Of a DNA stretch of 64,000 nt, positions 13,474-25,799 are shown piece by piece. Position 1 is the stretch's first letter; the number at the start of each line of letters is the position of its first letter. Made by a program: the position numbers and the translations under genes. Under the pieces are notes generated by a model. That model had not been told where the DNA came from. It worked only from the letters and a program-made list of their open reading frames with translations, and made no database searches. Origin of the DNA: Prinsepia uniflora (Eukaryota > Streptophyta > Magnoliopsida > Rosales > Rosaceae); the NCBI GenBank assembly GCA_032719365.1, contig CM064875.1:35858693-35922692 (forward strand), given 5' to 3'.

Positions 13474-13487
13474 TCGTGACGTCACGA
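13474..13487. promoter_or_regulatory. 14-bp palindrome with TGACGTCA core in U3
   Basis: TCGTGACGTCACGA is a perfect palindrome centred on a TGACGTCA (CRE/TGA-type bZIP) core, followed by CTACGTCACGGTCA. The same block sits in the first U3 module of B, E (slightly altered), F and the other LTRs. Confidence 0.55.
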
Positions 13488-13674
13488 ACTACGTCACGGT
13501 CATCGGTCAAAGTCCATTTGACCGCCCGATTGAAAAGTCAACGTTTTGCCACGACTAGGGGCAAAACGGTCATTTCACATCATTCGTCCGATTTAGCCTA
13601 ACTAATCACGGATTAATCTCACTAATCGTGATTAGTCACTAATCTAATCTTGGAATTTGGGACGGGTCGTTACA

Positions 13675-14767
13675 AACGTACTACTGGTATATCCTATATA
13701 CCATCACCAGGGACGACAAGCCTACCTAGTATTGAACCCTAAACATGTACAAGGTACGTACATCTATCCATCAACCATCCTACAACCACCTAGGTCGTAG
13801 CCAAACACATTTCAATTCTAGAGTCCATCTGTCCAATCCAGGACTAGACAGCTCAACACTCCAACCCATCATCCATTTCTAAATCCGAATCCGAAATCAT
13901 CATGCTGTAAGCTAGCACCTGGAATAACCATTCCAAACCCAAATCTAGAAATCCACTTTCAAGTTCCAAAATCGAATCCTGAATCGTCATCCAGAAATTC
14001 GATTCAAAAACCTGAAATCTCGTTCTCGTCTACCGAGACGCACCAATTCTAAATCTTTCGGTTACCTGTTAAATCGATTACCACAAAACATTTGATTGAC
14101 TTCATAGGGAAGCCGATCCCATCATCCACACATCTCTAAGGCTGAAAAAATCCGACCTCGTCGGACACTTACTCGCCTGACTAATATACCGTACGGGATT
14201 CACTTCGAAAAGAAGTTCAGTCCCATCATCCTTAATTCAAATATCCAAGTAAGAGCGATAAACTCTCCACCTATCTGGACCACCAAGATCCCGGTACCGA
14301 TCCATTACTACGTCACTCGACCATAAACGTCACGATCCTCGATCGTCACGACGTCCAAAGTCCTCAACATCAAATCCCGATCCATATCACGATCCACACA
14401 AGCTTACTCAGCTAATAATCCACTTGAGATCCGATCATAGGGTTTTACACCCTCTCGAATTCTTCGTCAGCCACATCACTCCTCAACCAATTCCAACATC
14501 TAAACAGATTAGTCAACGACGAGACACGTCGAGACTGTAGGTACTCACCAATTATCTCGTATCGATCCTTGGCATTCCACCTAGGAAAATCAATAATGAT
14601 CCGAAACGATGACATCAAAACTCATCCTATGTGAATGCAACCAAACTCGTTGCACTCACCACGCCATGTAACCTAACATCGTCTGCCATCAAGCAGAAAA
14701 TGGGAAATCTCAGTCACCTAACTTCAATGCACTCAACTACTCCTGATGACCCAATATAACTCCCGAA
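13675..14767 (-). mobile_element. Element A internal region, continued
   Basis: Directly after the B LTR the sequence picks up internal sequence equivalent to about 31580 onward in E, in the same orientation. Element B is therefore nested in A's internal region. The five bases after B, AACGT, are the candidate right-hand target-site duplication; the left partner was deleted. The alignment with E and F is lost near 14767. Non-coding. Confidence 0.8.
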
Positions 14768-15024
14768 TAGATGGAGAGTTTTATAAAAGACCGTACGATG
14801 AGGAGTGCCGTCCCATGTTGAGTGGGATCGCGTGTCGTCCCAATGTCCACTCAGTCAATCCATTCTAGAGTGTCGTCCCATGTTGAGTGCAATAAGAAGT
14901 GCCGTCCCAATGTCCACTTAGTCGATACTCAACTCCAATTACCTTTGGAGTTCCCCCAGCCAACTCACCTCGATATCCATGACTTTAGGTTTTATAAAAG
15001 ACCGTTAATCCCGGGTTACATAAT
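14768..15024. repeat. Unclassified segment at an orientation switch, with direct repeats
   Basis: A 17-bp direct repeat GTTTTATAAAAGACCGT occurs at 14778-14794 and 14989-15005. Between them the motif GTCCCATGTTGAGTG and then GTCCCAATGTCCACT occur twice, about 70 bp apart. The segment joins minus-strand A to plus-strand C, so it may be a rearrangement junction or an unknown small repeat. No gene seen. Confidence 0.5.
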
Positions 15025-15071
15025 TAGGTCAGTTGGAATTTCGAGGACGAAATTAATTAAGGAGGGAAGGT
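15025..15071 (+). mobile_element. Polyprotein-end relic and polypurine tract of element C
   Basis: Plus-strand copy of the block found reversed in A, B, E and F: Asn-Phe-Glu-Asp-Glu-Ile codons followed by AAGGAGGGAAGG, directly before the LTR start. Only this short piece of C's internal region survives. Confidence 0.8.
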
Positions 15072-15585
15072 TGTATCAACCCGTCCCAAATTTCAGGATT
15101 AGATTAGTGATTAATCACTATTAGTGAGGTTAATCGGTGATTAGTGGGATACTTTCGGACGAACGATGCAAAATGACCGTTTTGCCCCTGTGCTTGGACG
15201 AAACGTAGACTTTTCGTTCTAGCGGTCAAATGGACTTTGACTGATGACTGTGATGTAGTTCGGGACGTCACGAGTTCATAGACAAGTGGCACGTTTGATT
15301 CCGACATTCGAGAAAGAAGTTATGACGTTCGGAAGTTCAAGGGTATTTTGGTAATTTTGGTTAAAAGGGACAAATAGTTGACTTTTGACCTGGGAGGTCC
15401 GATGGCAGAGGGTCGAGGACTGTTACGTAGGCTGGGTCGATACGAATTCATAGACAAGCGGCACGTTAAAATAAGACTTCGAACGAGAAAATTACGATTC
15501 ACGAAGTTCGATTTCACTATACGCGAATTACGAGGCGAGGACACTTGGCATTTGCTGATTGGTTGACTTTTAGTGTGGGACCCTT

Positions 15586-15611
15586 GGATGAGTGAAAAGT
15601 GTCACTCATCC
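15586..15611. promoter_or_regulatory. U3 dyad palindrome, LTR C
   Basis: GGATGAGTGAAA and TGTCACTCATCC around AG; one arm mismatch. The TATA-like box begins 71 bp downstream. Confidence 0.65.
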
Positions 15612-16009
15612 AATTGGTCATTTACCCCTAAAAGTGGATCTCACATTGATTGGTGAGATTTGATTAAAATAATAATATTTTAATTATTTTATAATTTCCA
15701 TTTATCTCCTCTTTTAATCCTAGCCACTCATTCGTATACTCCCTAAATCGTCACCGTCCATCTCATCTCCCTTTTTTCTGATAATCATCATCATCATCCA
15801 ACAATCTCTTCTCTCTCCCCGCGACACCATTTTCCCATTTTTCTTCTTTTTTGCTCTCTATACAAACACACCTATCACCACCTCTATCATTCATCTCGTG
15901 AGTGTGTTACACTGAGTGTGACTGAGGGAGAGTGTGAGGCTAGTGAAATGAGAGGACACGACGGTGAAGGCTCAAGGCGGTGGTCCACATCGGGAGGAAA
16001 CCCGAGACG

Positions 16010-18084
16010 GTGAGTATGTATGTTTGAAAATTCGAAGTTATGTTTAGGGCGTCCTTAGTCGATTCTAAAACTTGGGTTTTCTTTCTGGTGATCATGAGGA
16101 CTAGTGGGGATCAAAAGGAGTGGCTGGGGACGGCGGTGCAGGCCAGACGGACGGCCGGAAAATTCGACCGTGTTCTTCGATTGGAGAGGTAGCTTTCCAA
16201 GGCTTTCCTTTTGGTTTGAGATTGTACGATGATAGTTTTTGAGGTTAGGAAGCTTTAGGGATTAAAATGGGACAAACTGGATCAAAAATAGGAAGGTTAT
16301 AGCCCTGAATCGGCCCAGACCGATTCGGCCGGTTCAGAACCAGTGAACCCGGTTCGGTCGCATGTGGAAGAAGATGAATAGTGCCCGCGCGTGGGCTCAC
16401 CCGTAGGGGCTTCCTTGGGCGCATGTGGGCGTGTGGGGGATATTTTGGGGATGTTTTCAACACACAAAATCTTCTATTTGATATAACGAACATTTTGGGA
16501 CTGGTTTCGTGTCGATCAGACATCGTTTCGATAGGTTTCAGGGTGTCCGAAGGTTTTGGATGGGGAATAAAAATAGTTAAAAATTCTGGAAAATTACGGG
16601 GCTTTAGTGAGAGGTTAATAAGGTAGTTAGTAACCCTGTAAAGTGATTTGGACAGGTTAGGGAGTCCCGGTGACAACGATTGGCTCAGGAGAGCCGTATG
16701 GCATGCATATTAAGGCGGCAGCTCGGACGGTCTGTGAGTGGACCTTGTTTTCTAAATTGGTGCATGCATAAATGTTTATTATATGTTTTAATACTTGTTT
16801 GGTGATGCCATGAGTGCATGTGTGTGCGGTTACGTATTGGCACGTATTTCGAGTTTTCGGCCTTATACGGTGCCAATACGGGTTTGTATTTTCTATTTTG
16901 GATTTCAAAAGGATAAACTCAGGCATGAGGCCCATTTGGTTTTGTCTCGGGCATGTGGCTGTATTTATGACCTTCGGGTCTGATTCGTGGTCGCAGCGAG
17001 TGCTATGTGCACGGCGACCGACGATACGACGCTCGCCACCGGATTAGGATATGTTCCTTCCGGAGAGGTCACGATGCACGATCGGTTGTCGGGCAGCCGA
17101 TGGAGGCTTAACTTCGGAGTACTGACGGTTCAGGATATTGATCGGTGATGAGTGCTCCATCATATAGTGATGGTCGTGTCGGTTGATTCGTTCACGGCGA
17201 CATACCTGGATTGAGGGTTGTCCTGGATGGATGGTTGCACGCAATTCTATGATCGGAGTCGTGACTGACCCTGAGGTATGGGGCCCGATACCCAGATGAG
17301 TCATGTGTTCGGGCACAAGACCCAGCTACTTTATGTTTATGTTTCGGGTCGGGGACCCTAAATGGATTTCCTAGTTCATGATGATTTATGGGAACCGGCA
17401 TGAACCCTTAAAAGTTATTTATGATTCATGACGGTTTATGGGAACCGGACATGAATCCGTTGAAAGGTTTTATGGATGATTTCGTTATTTATATGTATAT
17501 ATATATATATATTCATATACCTTCCTTTACTTGGATTATCTCCTCCAAGGAGGGTCGTTGGCCTGGGTGGACCCCGGAGTAGTCACGGAACACTGACTGA
17601 GTGGAGTCACCCCCGTTGGGTTCCTTACTCTCAGGAAGGCTTGTAATATCATTTCAGGGAGGGTCATTGGTCTACGGACATTGACCTTGGACCCTGAGAG
17701 ACTTGGGGTTTGAGACCACGGGTAGCACACGCGTAGATTTGGAAACCGTGACAGGATTGATTGTGTGAATTATATGTATATATGTGATATATGATATATG
17801 ATATGTGATGTGTACAGGTTTTGGGCTGAGTCCCGTATGGATTTGGGTTGTGGCCCGTATGGTGGGTATCTTTATGGATCTGGGCAGTGGCCCGTATGAT
17901 TGTTTCTTTATGGTTCTTTCGGTTATGGTTTGGGCTTAGTTCCCACATATGGTTCTTTTGGATTAAATGGTTTTCGAATGCATGCATGCTTTTTAGTGAA
18001 GGGTACAAATGTCTTCGTTAAAATGTTTTTATAAACTCTTTGTTTTCTCCACTCACAGCTTTTAATGTTTTGACTGCTCTTCAG
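16010..18084 (+). other. Candidate LTR intron in C
   Basis: GACG|GTGAGTATG at 16010 fits the plant 5' splice consensus. The best 3' site after the hairpin domain is TTTTGACTGCTCTTCAG|GTTG, ending at 18084, giving 2075 bp. The same two positions hold splice-like sites in nearly all LTRs of the window although their flanks differ. No transcript evidence is available; this is inference from position and consensus. Confidence 0.45.
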
Positions 18085-18226
18085 GTTGACAGCGGATGTG
18101 GACTGTAGCAGAGACCGAGATATCACATACCTCCTCCGGATCCTGGCATACTCTGATAGCCCGAGAGGGCAAAGGTCGGAAATATCCCTTGTCTACCACT
18201 TCCTGTGAGACGGGACCAGGGTCATC

Positions 18227-19247
18227 AAACTGATAAATAACGGTCAATTCTCAAGTTTCCAAGTTTGAACCGAGGCAGAGGAAACAGAGGAATTCCGAAA
18301 TGTCTTACCTTCTCTTTTGCCGACCGTCAAGACCTCCACCGTAGTCCTCAGGTCATCCTAGTCCCCTTTTCCTCACTACTCACCGCCAACAAATGAAAGG
18401 CACAGAGGTTGCACGTAGAGATTTTTCACGGCAATGCCACAGTTCCCTTTGTGCTCTGTCTTCTCACACTAACACAGTGTCTTTGTTCCTCTTCTCACAC
18501 AATCCTAATTGATCGACTCACTCACTTAATCTCTCTGGTTTTCACACAGACACACACAACCAACACTGAACTCACACAATTGAACAAAAAATGCACGGTT
18601 CCATCTGCCCTATTTTTAAGTTAATCAATCAACACGGGAGAAAAAGCTAGAACCTCCCAGAAATTACCCACGTGTCCTTATCTCCCAAATCTGGTGAAAA
18701 ATATCCAATTCCTTAGGGACAGATGTCCCTCTCTGGTTGCTCCCATATGCCAAAAGTTGCCCAAAAGATTATTTTGCCCCTAGTTCTTAAATGACCATTT
18801 TACCCTTCACATACTTAGACTCGTAAGTCAACCGTCTGACGTCTGATAACGGCGTACTGCCTGTCTTTGGACTCAGGGCATCGAGACCTTCCTAACGGTC
18901 CTCGTAGTTCGTGAAAATTACATATCGTATGAAAAGTCAACAAATTGCCCCTTTATAACGAAATTATCGAATTGCCCTTGGACTTCTGAACGTTATAACC
19001 TTTCCTTCGAATGTCGGAATCGGACGTGCCACCTGTCTATGAACTCGTGACGTCCCGAACTACGTCACGGTCATCAATCAAAGTCCATTTGACCACCCGA
19101 TCAAAAAGTCAACATTTTGCCCAATTCTAGGGGCAAAATCGCCATTTCGCCCCGTCCGTCCGAACACCTCCAACTAATCACCGATTAACTTCACTAATGC
19201 ATCATTAATCACTAATCTAATCATGATTTCTGGAACGGGTCGTTATA
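18227..19247 (-). mobile_element. Element D, 3' LTR stub
   Basis: Last ~1.0 kb (U3 side) of a different LTR subfamily, ending TGGAACGGGTCGTTATA at 19247. Its first ~500 bp (18227-18727) match 27559-28056 in D's other LTR almost base for base. The left junction with LTR C falls at a shared TCA, so an illegitimate join is likely. Confidence 0.82.
18715..18730. promoter_or_regulatory. U3 dyad palindrome, D-subfamily version
   Basis: AGGGACA-GA-TGTCCCT, perfect 7-bp arms, at the position equivalent to the 26-bp palindromes of the other LTRs but with changed arms (GTGACA/TGTCAC became GGGACA/TGTCCC). Confidence 0.55.
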
Positions 19248-22200
19248 ATCTACCCCCTTAATGAATTTCGTCCCCGCATTTCCGAATCTCATACTTCCGT
19301 AACTAATTGGGGAAAATCTAACTGGTCTCACACCTGGGTCTCCTACCCGGTGTCCAACACCTACCACTCCGGCTTATCCTCACAGTTCCCAGACTATCAC
19401 CACATCTCTGCCAAGCAAACCAACTCAACCAACTTTCATTCAGTCTGACAGTCATTTCATTCTTACCGACGTCAACACATTCCAACTAGCGTCGCACCAG
19501 CCGACCTTCATAGCTAGTAGGTACGCCACAACACCATTGCTACCAGGGTCAACATCCTTAATCCCTCTCTGAGTCCAGCGTACCTCGTACTAAAACTTCA
19601 GTACATCGTGTTAGTTTGCCGTCAACAGGCACAAATCTCACGTACACCCCTTACAAAACGGCATCTACCAGTCACGGTACTCCTGTGTACCAAGATTCGT
19701 GCAACGTTCTATACTACTACCGTCGGCATACCTCGCCGACCTCACCGGAGTCACAACGCACTCATCGATACTCCCAATTTCGCCAATCGTCTCACGAGTG
19801 GCTCCACTAACCACCATCAGAGTCGGCCTAGACCCTAGCATAAACCAATTTAGCCGTGATCAAACATCTCAATGTCAGGGTCCCACCAACCACTCATGGT
19901 TATGAGCGTTCAGCTCACATCAGTACTGACTCCTTCCTTAACCACTCAAACACCCGGGTCAAATCCCTAGCTCAACCAGTCAATCACATTGAAAGGTTCC
20001 GATTCACCAAGACAGTCAGCAACATAACTCGGCACCAAGCTGATCACCAATACTTCTACTAGATTAGCACGATGCACGTCCAATTACTTCGAAACACATC
20101 TCAAACACTTGCACCAATCACAACTAACCAAAGGCACGGTACATACCATCAACACACGGAACAATAACCCTATGAACTTAAATACCTCACACAGCTCGTA
20201 ACGTACCTCCTCGGGTTCTTACAACGACAACCTATGGTAAGTCCACCAGTCTACCATAACGGCATCAACCGAGCTCCACTGGACCAACTTCCATCCAACA
20301 ATGCCATAGTGTACCCGTCACTTTCACAATGTCTCTCGAGGGCACACAAAACATCCTCATATCTACACTGATTACCACCTGATGACGAGCCAATCACGCT
20401 TTACTTTGAATCCACCGGTCCAATCCAATGCTAGGCCAACACGTCTTCCGAAAAATACCAACTTCAGTCTACTTTCCGAATCTCCCGGTCTCCCGACCAA
20501 TATGAAAGACACAACTCAATTACACACATAGGGCAAACCCAGCACTAACACCAAAACCAAAATCCAAAAGTATGCGAGACGGACCACACACGTCCTATAC
20601 AACTCCAAGATGGTCAGGATATCCAACCTATATCTGACATACGATCTTCCTGATCCACAATTGCTCAAACCTGAGCCAGAAACGATCCAATCCTGATCCA
20701 CTCACTCCTAAGTGGATCCCACCTACTAGCTCACTACTTCACCTTCACTTCCCACAAAGGATCAAACCACCACGTCGGATCAAATCGATCAAATATTCAA
20801 CACATCCAAAGGCACGTCTAGATTGTGGGTTCTCTTCAACAACCTCATCGATCCGTTATAGTCACTCCTTCTCCGCTTTCTCCCGTCATCCTTCAACGGA
20901 ATACAAAATGGTCCTCAACCCCTCAACCAGGTCATCACAACGACCATACCCCTTCTAGCACCAGTTCCTACCACTCGCTACACACAACATCATCCAGTAC
21001 TCTTTCTACTCCTGAACCCAACTACAAGTGTCCTCGACTAAGGGGGGTCACAAATCCTGACATCCCAACAGTGAGTCTCCTAACTCAACTCCAGAGTACC
21101 TACCACACAACTTAATCACCACCTCGGAACCAGACACAGTGTCTCATCACCCAAGCTCAAGTCAACTCATCGACCACTCGCATGTTAGTTAACACCGTGT
21201 ATGCACATCCAAAAGGATGTCAATCATCACTCCTTCTGATAATCGCATCCCCACCTTCCGAAGTTCAAGCTCTAAGCACTTTCTCAAATAGTCACTAACT
21301 ATCAGACTCCTCAATCATCAATCACTGATCTCGGGCTCCCCAGTTACCACCCTCAAAGTCGCCAATCACTAAGTGCAAACCCATCAAGGGAGTCCACTAA
21401 AACCAACCTCATGAACGGTTAAACCCGACCATACAAACCTAGCCCATCCAACACGAAGAATAGGTTCTCCGCGTACGCTGCGCTACCCTGATCCACTAAC
21501 GGCATCCTGACCGTTCGTCCTGAATCCTGTCTTACCAGTGGTCATCACATAACCCCGTTTGATTAAGGGTTCCCGCCGAACACCATCACCTCACAACTGG
21601 TCCCGACCTCGACTCGATATGCCCATCCGACCATTCACAAGCATCCCAACTTGTGGCATATCATCTCTACTCCAGGGCTCAAAATACACCAGTCCCGAGC
21701 CTCTGCTCCTACCGAGCCAAACCCTTGAACTTCGCTCGAGTCGGGGAACTAACCTCCCTCAGAGTCCAATACGCTGAGTACCCAACCCTGGACTCGTTTA
21801 GAGTCGTCTACTAAGCATCCACTCCCTCGGCTGCACCCAGCAGAACCATCTCCAATCCGGCCGTAAATCGGCCCAAGCACAACAATTTTCTAACCACAAA
21901 CCCCAACTCACAGTTTCCAGATTAAGCACTTTCCCTGGGGTTTCTCACTCAGGTAATCACAATCTAAACCAGTCGTCTTACGTGGTTCCTCAAATAATCC
22001 TCTTCATACGGGTTATCCAATCTCGCGGCAGTCACTAGAGCATCACAACCTTACCACTCGGGTCATCACACCCGACTAAGACCATTCCTCTAATCCTCAA
22101 AATAGTGTCCTATACCCCGTCACTCGAGGCATCCGGCTATGCATAGTCATCCAAATTCAAACTCAAACAATATGACCAAATGGTCATCCAATTGCTATCC

Positions 22201-22602
22201 GGACCAACAGGCCACCACCAACCGGCCTCCTCGGCCCACGTATACCACCAACTAAACCAGCTACAATCGGGCCCCACAAGCTGACCAACCTACTCATCCA
22301 TAGCTCACCGGATACCATCCAGGCTAAACTAATTGGCATATCTCCGACTCTAAGGTCCAACCATCAAGCATAACTAGTGCTAACGTACTAACGGTTCCGC
22401 CCTAAGCCTACGTATGTCAAATCTCGCACAGCCTATCGAGCGACTATCACCCTAGCACTAACAATCGCTGCTAACTAACCACAACGAACGTACTATCACT
22501 ATTGTATCCAGGTTGTCGAGACATCACACCCACGTCGACAAACCAACAACTCTGGGAACCAAACCTCGCACAGAGCGGACAAAACCTGCTCTGATACCAA
22601 TT
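19248..22602 (-). mobile_element. Element D internal region, non-coding
   Basis: 3355 bp from the polypurine-tract side (ATCTACCCCCTTAATG, with the GAATTTCGTCC polyprotein-end relic) to the primer-binding site. The longest frame is about 96 codons and no retroviral protein motif is recognisable. It is clearly diverged from the A/B/E/F internal regions yet has the same length and lack of coding capacity. The single polypurine block is not duplicated here. Confidence 0.82.
22588..22599 (-). other. Primer-binding site of element D
   Basis: GCTCTGATACCA, initiator tRNA-Met complement, 3 bp before the LTR edge TGATGGGACCC at 22603. Confidence 0.88.
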
Positions 22603-23924
22603 TGATGGGACCCACCCCCAATACCCTGGGATTAAGGCTAAGTTGACAGGACCCGTCCCAATCCCACTGGGACCACCCGGGGACGTGCCCCGCTCCCGTC
22701 TGACAATGACTCTAAACATACCAAAATTACCCTTAAATAAAAACCGAATACTCAAATAGATAGATAACGTACAACAACAGTGTTTAAAGCGATACTGTCA
22801 GACAAGGGATAATAAAATAACAACACGTGAGCACAATAGTCAGAGTACATTATTCGGTGCTCAACCTACCCACAAGTGGGTGTACAGTTACACAGCTAAG
22901 CAAACTAAACCTCTGCCTCCTCTTCCGGGTCCTCCTCCTCTATTTCCGTGTCAGGGTCTGGAGGGGTCAGTAAAACAAGAGTGAGTGGGCCAAAAATAAC
23001 AGTTTATAAATCAATTTAATAATAAAATAATCATAAGGTTTTACCCCTCCGTTTTCCAAATCTTGCATGCAGTGAAAACATAATGTTATAATGAAATCAT
23101 AACCATAAAACCACAATAATAATCGAAAGGATAAACTAACATATCAGTGCACTGTAAAACCCAACCCAAATGATGTCACGATTCTAAGGCTACGCGTTGC
23201 CACTCAGGGTCTCACACCCGAGACTCTCTAGGTACATCAGCTCCCGGTATCCCGGTCACTGCCCGAGGTATATGAACATGCCTTCCTGAGAGTAAGCATC
23301 CCAACGGGGGTCAACTCCACTCAGTCAGGGCCCCGTGACTACTCCAGGGTCCACCCAAGCCAACGACCCTCCCTGGAGGAGACAATATACACAGGTAGGA
23401 AAGTACAGTACAATAACAGTATAGTTTACCCTATGTCCCTCCGGACATCCCCAACAAAATCCACATATAATTCAGATGGGTCTCATGCCCAAAACATTGT
23501 AATAGCATATATAAACAGTTCATATAAGACTCATCGAAATCATAAGTGGAAATAGTAAAACAGTTTATGCATGCAAGCCTTTTATAAATCAAACAGCACA
23601 CTCACACTCGGTCCTTGCTACTCAACGATCTCTAAAACCTGTATTAATATACCTGAGGGTTACTTAAGGGCCCTATAACATCAATACCAAGACCCTAGAA
23701 CAGATTCGCCTCAAAATAGCATCCCGGGCACTATTCCCGATGCTTCAAACCACATTTTGACTAACCTAACGATCTCCGATCGACACGAAACCAGCATTGG
23801 ATCTGTATCGTCGAAACCTTGAAAATGGTGCCGGCCCCACCAAAATCACTATTCAAATGTGCCCCCACGTGCGTGGTCAACGCGTGGGTCAACGCTGCTA
23901 CAGTACTGCTGACGTAAGCAGCGA

Positions 23925-24066
23925 TGTCATGATGACGTCAGCATGATGTCATCATTGACACTTTTCAGGTGACACATGGCATGTTCTGATTGGTCCCTGG
24001 TTTGACAAGATTTGACAGGATGATGTCATCATGACGTCAGCATGATGACGTCATCATTGCTACAGT
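23925..24066. promoter_or_regulatory. TGACGTCA-type motif cluster in LTR K
   Basis: Repeated ATGACGTCAGCATGATG blocks on both sides of a GTGACACATGGCATG segment. Smaller relative of the arrays in LTRs E and F. Confidence 0.5.
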
Positions 24067-24956
24067 ACCGGGTCAGCCCGTTTTACTGGAACCGGGTCGC
24101 CGTTGACCCACGGCTTGACCCGATTCCACCGTACGTTTTCGGCCACCAATTTCGACGGGGTTCATTCCTATAGGGTCGTCTAGGTCTGTTCTATGGTTCT
24201 ACAATCTCAAAACTGGAAGAAAATGAGAAGAAACTCACCAGTCCTTGCTAAACTTCACGGCCAGAAATCCGGTCGTCGTCTCCGGCGATCCACGCCGTCT
24301 CAGTCGTCCAAGACAGTCCCAATCAGCTCGTCTCTAACCCTAGGACATGTTCATAACCAAAGGGTCGATTTCTAAGCATTAAAACGGGTTGGTTCGAAAC
24401 AGGGAATAAAAACGGGTTCTTGGGTTTTGGGCCTTACCGCCGCCGTGTCTCCGCCGTAGCCTTCGCCGTCTGTTCAGTCGTGCTCCTGGGGTCCTCACGG
24501 TGTCGACTGGAGCTCCACTTGAGTTGAGGTGGTGAAAATGTGGGTTGTTGCTTCTTGGACCCGATTCCTCTGTGTTTCGGGTCTGAGTTTGCACGGTTTG
24601 TGCGGGGCAGGGAAGTGGACGGTGGTTGCTGGTGGTGCACGGTGGTGATGAGGAGATGATGGTGGTGCTGTGGGTGGTCGGCTGGTGGTGTGAAGTTTGA
24701 TGGTTTGTGCGTTTGGGTTGAGAGAAAATGGTAGGGAAAATGGGTTATACGGTTTAGGGGAGATGGATGTGTATGTGTTTGTGTCTGAGAGAAAAAGAAG
24801 ATGATGATCGTGCATGAAGAAGAAAAAGAAGAATGAAATGGAGGGCTGGGATTTGTTTGGGCAGAAAATCCAATGGCTAGGGTTCAATGAGGCAAATAAA
24901 TTAGTATAAAATAGGTAAATAGTTGTAAGGTTGCTTTATTGGAATAGTGTTGACTT

Positions 24957-24982
24957 GGATGAGTGACACTTGTCACTCATCC
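24957..24982. promoter_or_regulatory. U3 dyad palindrome, LTR K
   Basis: Perfect arms GGATGAGTGACA and TGTCACTCATCC with centre CT, identical to LTR A although the surrounding LTR sequence is well diverged. Confidence 0.7.
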
Positions 24983-25799
24983 GCTAGTTTGATTCAAATC
25001 TGACTTGGCACGGATTCCCATAATTAATTAATATCTTATTCTGTTGTTCTCGGTTCGTAAATTCCGCTAAAATACGTCCGTGACCATAACTTCTTCATAC
25101 GAACTCCGATTTCGGCGTGCCGCCTGCCTACGGATTCGTGACGTCCTGACCTACGTCATAGTCATGGGTCAAAGTCCAAATTATTTCCTGGGTCAAAAGT
25201 CAAAGTTTTCCCCCCTTAGGGGCAAAATAGTCTTTTTACATTAAAATATTATTATTCTTGGTTCGGGTCGTTACATAAGTCCTGCTCCCGTCTAACTTAC
25301 GCATGACATGTAGGCTAAACCGACCTTCACCCTCCGTGTGACACGTAAGTCAGACAAGGGATTCTCGAGCCAACCAACCAAAAAGCTTCCCGACTTCCTA
25401 GAGCGCATGGAAATCTACTGTGGATCTCGTGTGTGATATCTCCGTCTCTATCAACCAACAGCCTGAACCGCAACAACCTGGAGGGTATCAAAAACATGAA
25501 AAGACTGTGAGTGGACAAAAATAAAGCGTAAGTTTAAAAATAGTTATCAGAAAATAAAATTTCCTTTATACCCTCCAATTAAAAACCAATGCATGCATAT
25601 CAGATCCATGTCATAAAACCATTCATTATTCCGGTTAAGCAAACCATGTAAGAAAAATCGAACACAGGTTCCTTTTTTTTCAAATCCCGGGCCTCAGCCC
25701 AAAACTATCGAAAAACCTTTATTGAAAACCATCATCATCAAGACTCAGTGAAATCCAAACACATTTGAAACCACATATCCATCCATGGAACCTGCTGGA

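Larger units (their letters stand above)
10533..13674 (-). mobile_element. Element B, 5' LTR
   Basis: Full LTR of 3142 bp from TGACAGGACCCATCCC to GACGGGTCGTTACA. The minus-strand order is U3 with two related modules, dyad palindrome (13132-13157), candidate splice donor (12904/12905), arm GTCCACTCACAG (12158-12169) with TGCATGCA, GGG..CCC hairpins, 50-bp repeats, a conserved ~200-bp block and arm CTGTGAGTGGAC (10739-10750). A GC-rich insert of about 330 bp (about 11610-11925) is shared with LTR C and the first LTR but absent from E and F. Confidence 0.92.
15072..18226 (+). mobile_element. Element C, plus-strand 3' LTR (last ~35 bp missing)
   Basis: Starts TGTATCAACCCGTCCC (mutated TGTAACGACCCGTCCC). 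It reads in LTR order: two U3 modules, dyad palindrome, TATTTTATAAT (about 15683-15695), CGAGACG|GTGAGTATG donor (16010), GC-rich block (16380-16440), arm CTGTGAGTGGAC (16732-16743), TGCATGCA, GC-rich 330-bp module, tandem TTTATGGGAACCGG repeats, AT microsatellite (17490-17512), the conserved block 17535-17720, TGCATGCA, arm CTCCACTCACAG (18047-18058) and TCTTCAG|GTTGACAG acceptor (18084). It breaks off at GGGTCAT (18226), where element D begins. Confidence 0.9.
22644..25275 (-). mobile_element. Solo LTR K with 5-bp target-site duplication
   Basis: 2632 bp from TGACAGGACCCGTCCC to TTCGGGTCGTTACA, flanked by TAAGT at 22639-22643 and 25276-25280. There is no internal sequence, so it is a solo LTR left by LTR-LTR recombination, inserted in element D's LTR. 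It has its own dyad palindrome, a TATTTTATAC-type box near 24902, CTG|GTGAGTTTC donor (24238/24239), CGTCA/TGACGTCA cluster (23925-24066) and TGCATGCA near 23566. Confidence 0.93.

Noticed and set aside
16245..16676. 143-codon minus-strand frame
   Set aside because: Antisense within LTR C; equivalent regions of the other LTRs give only shifted and broken frames, as expected for non-coding GC-rich LTR sequence.
22588..22599. tRNA gene remnants at GCTCTGATACCA sites
   Set aside because: They are primer-binding sites: only the 3' tRNA complement is present, always next to an LTR edge, with no tRNA body.
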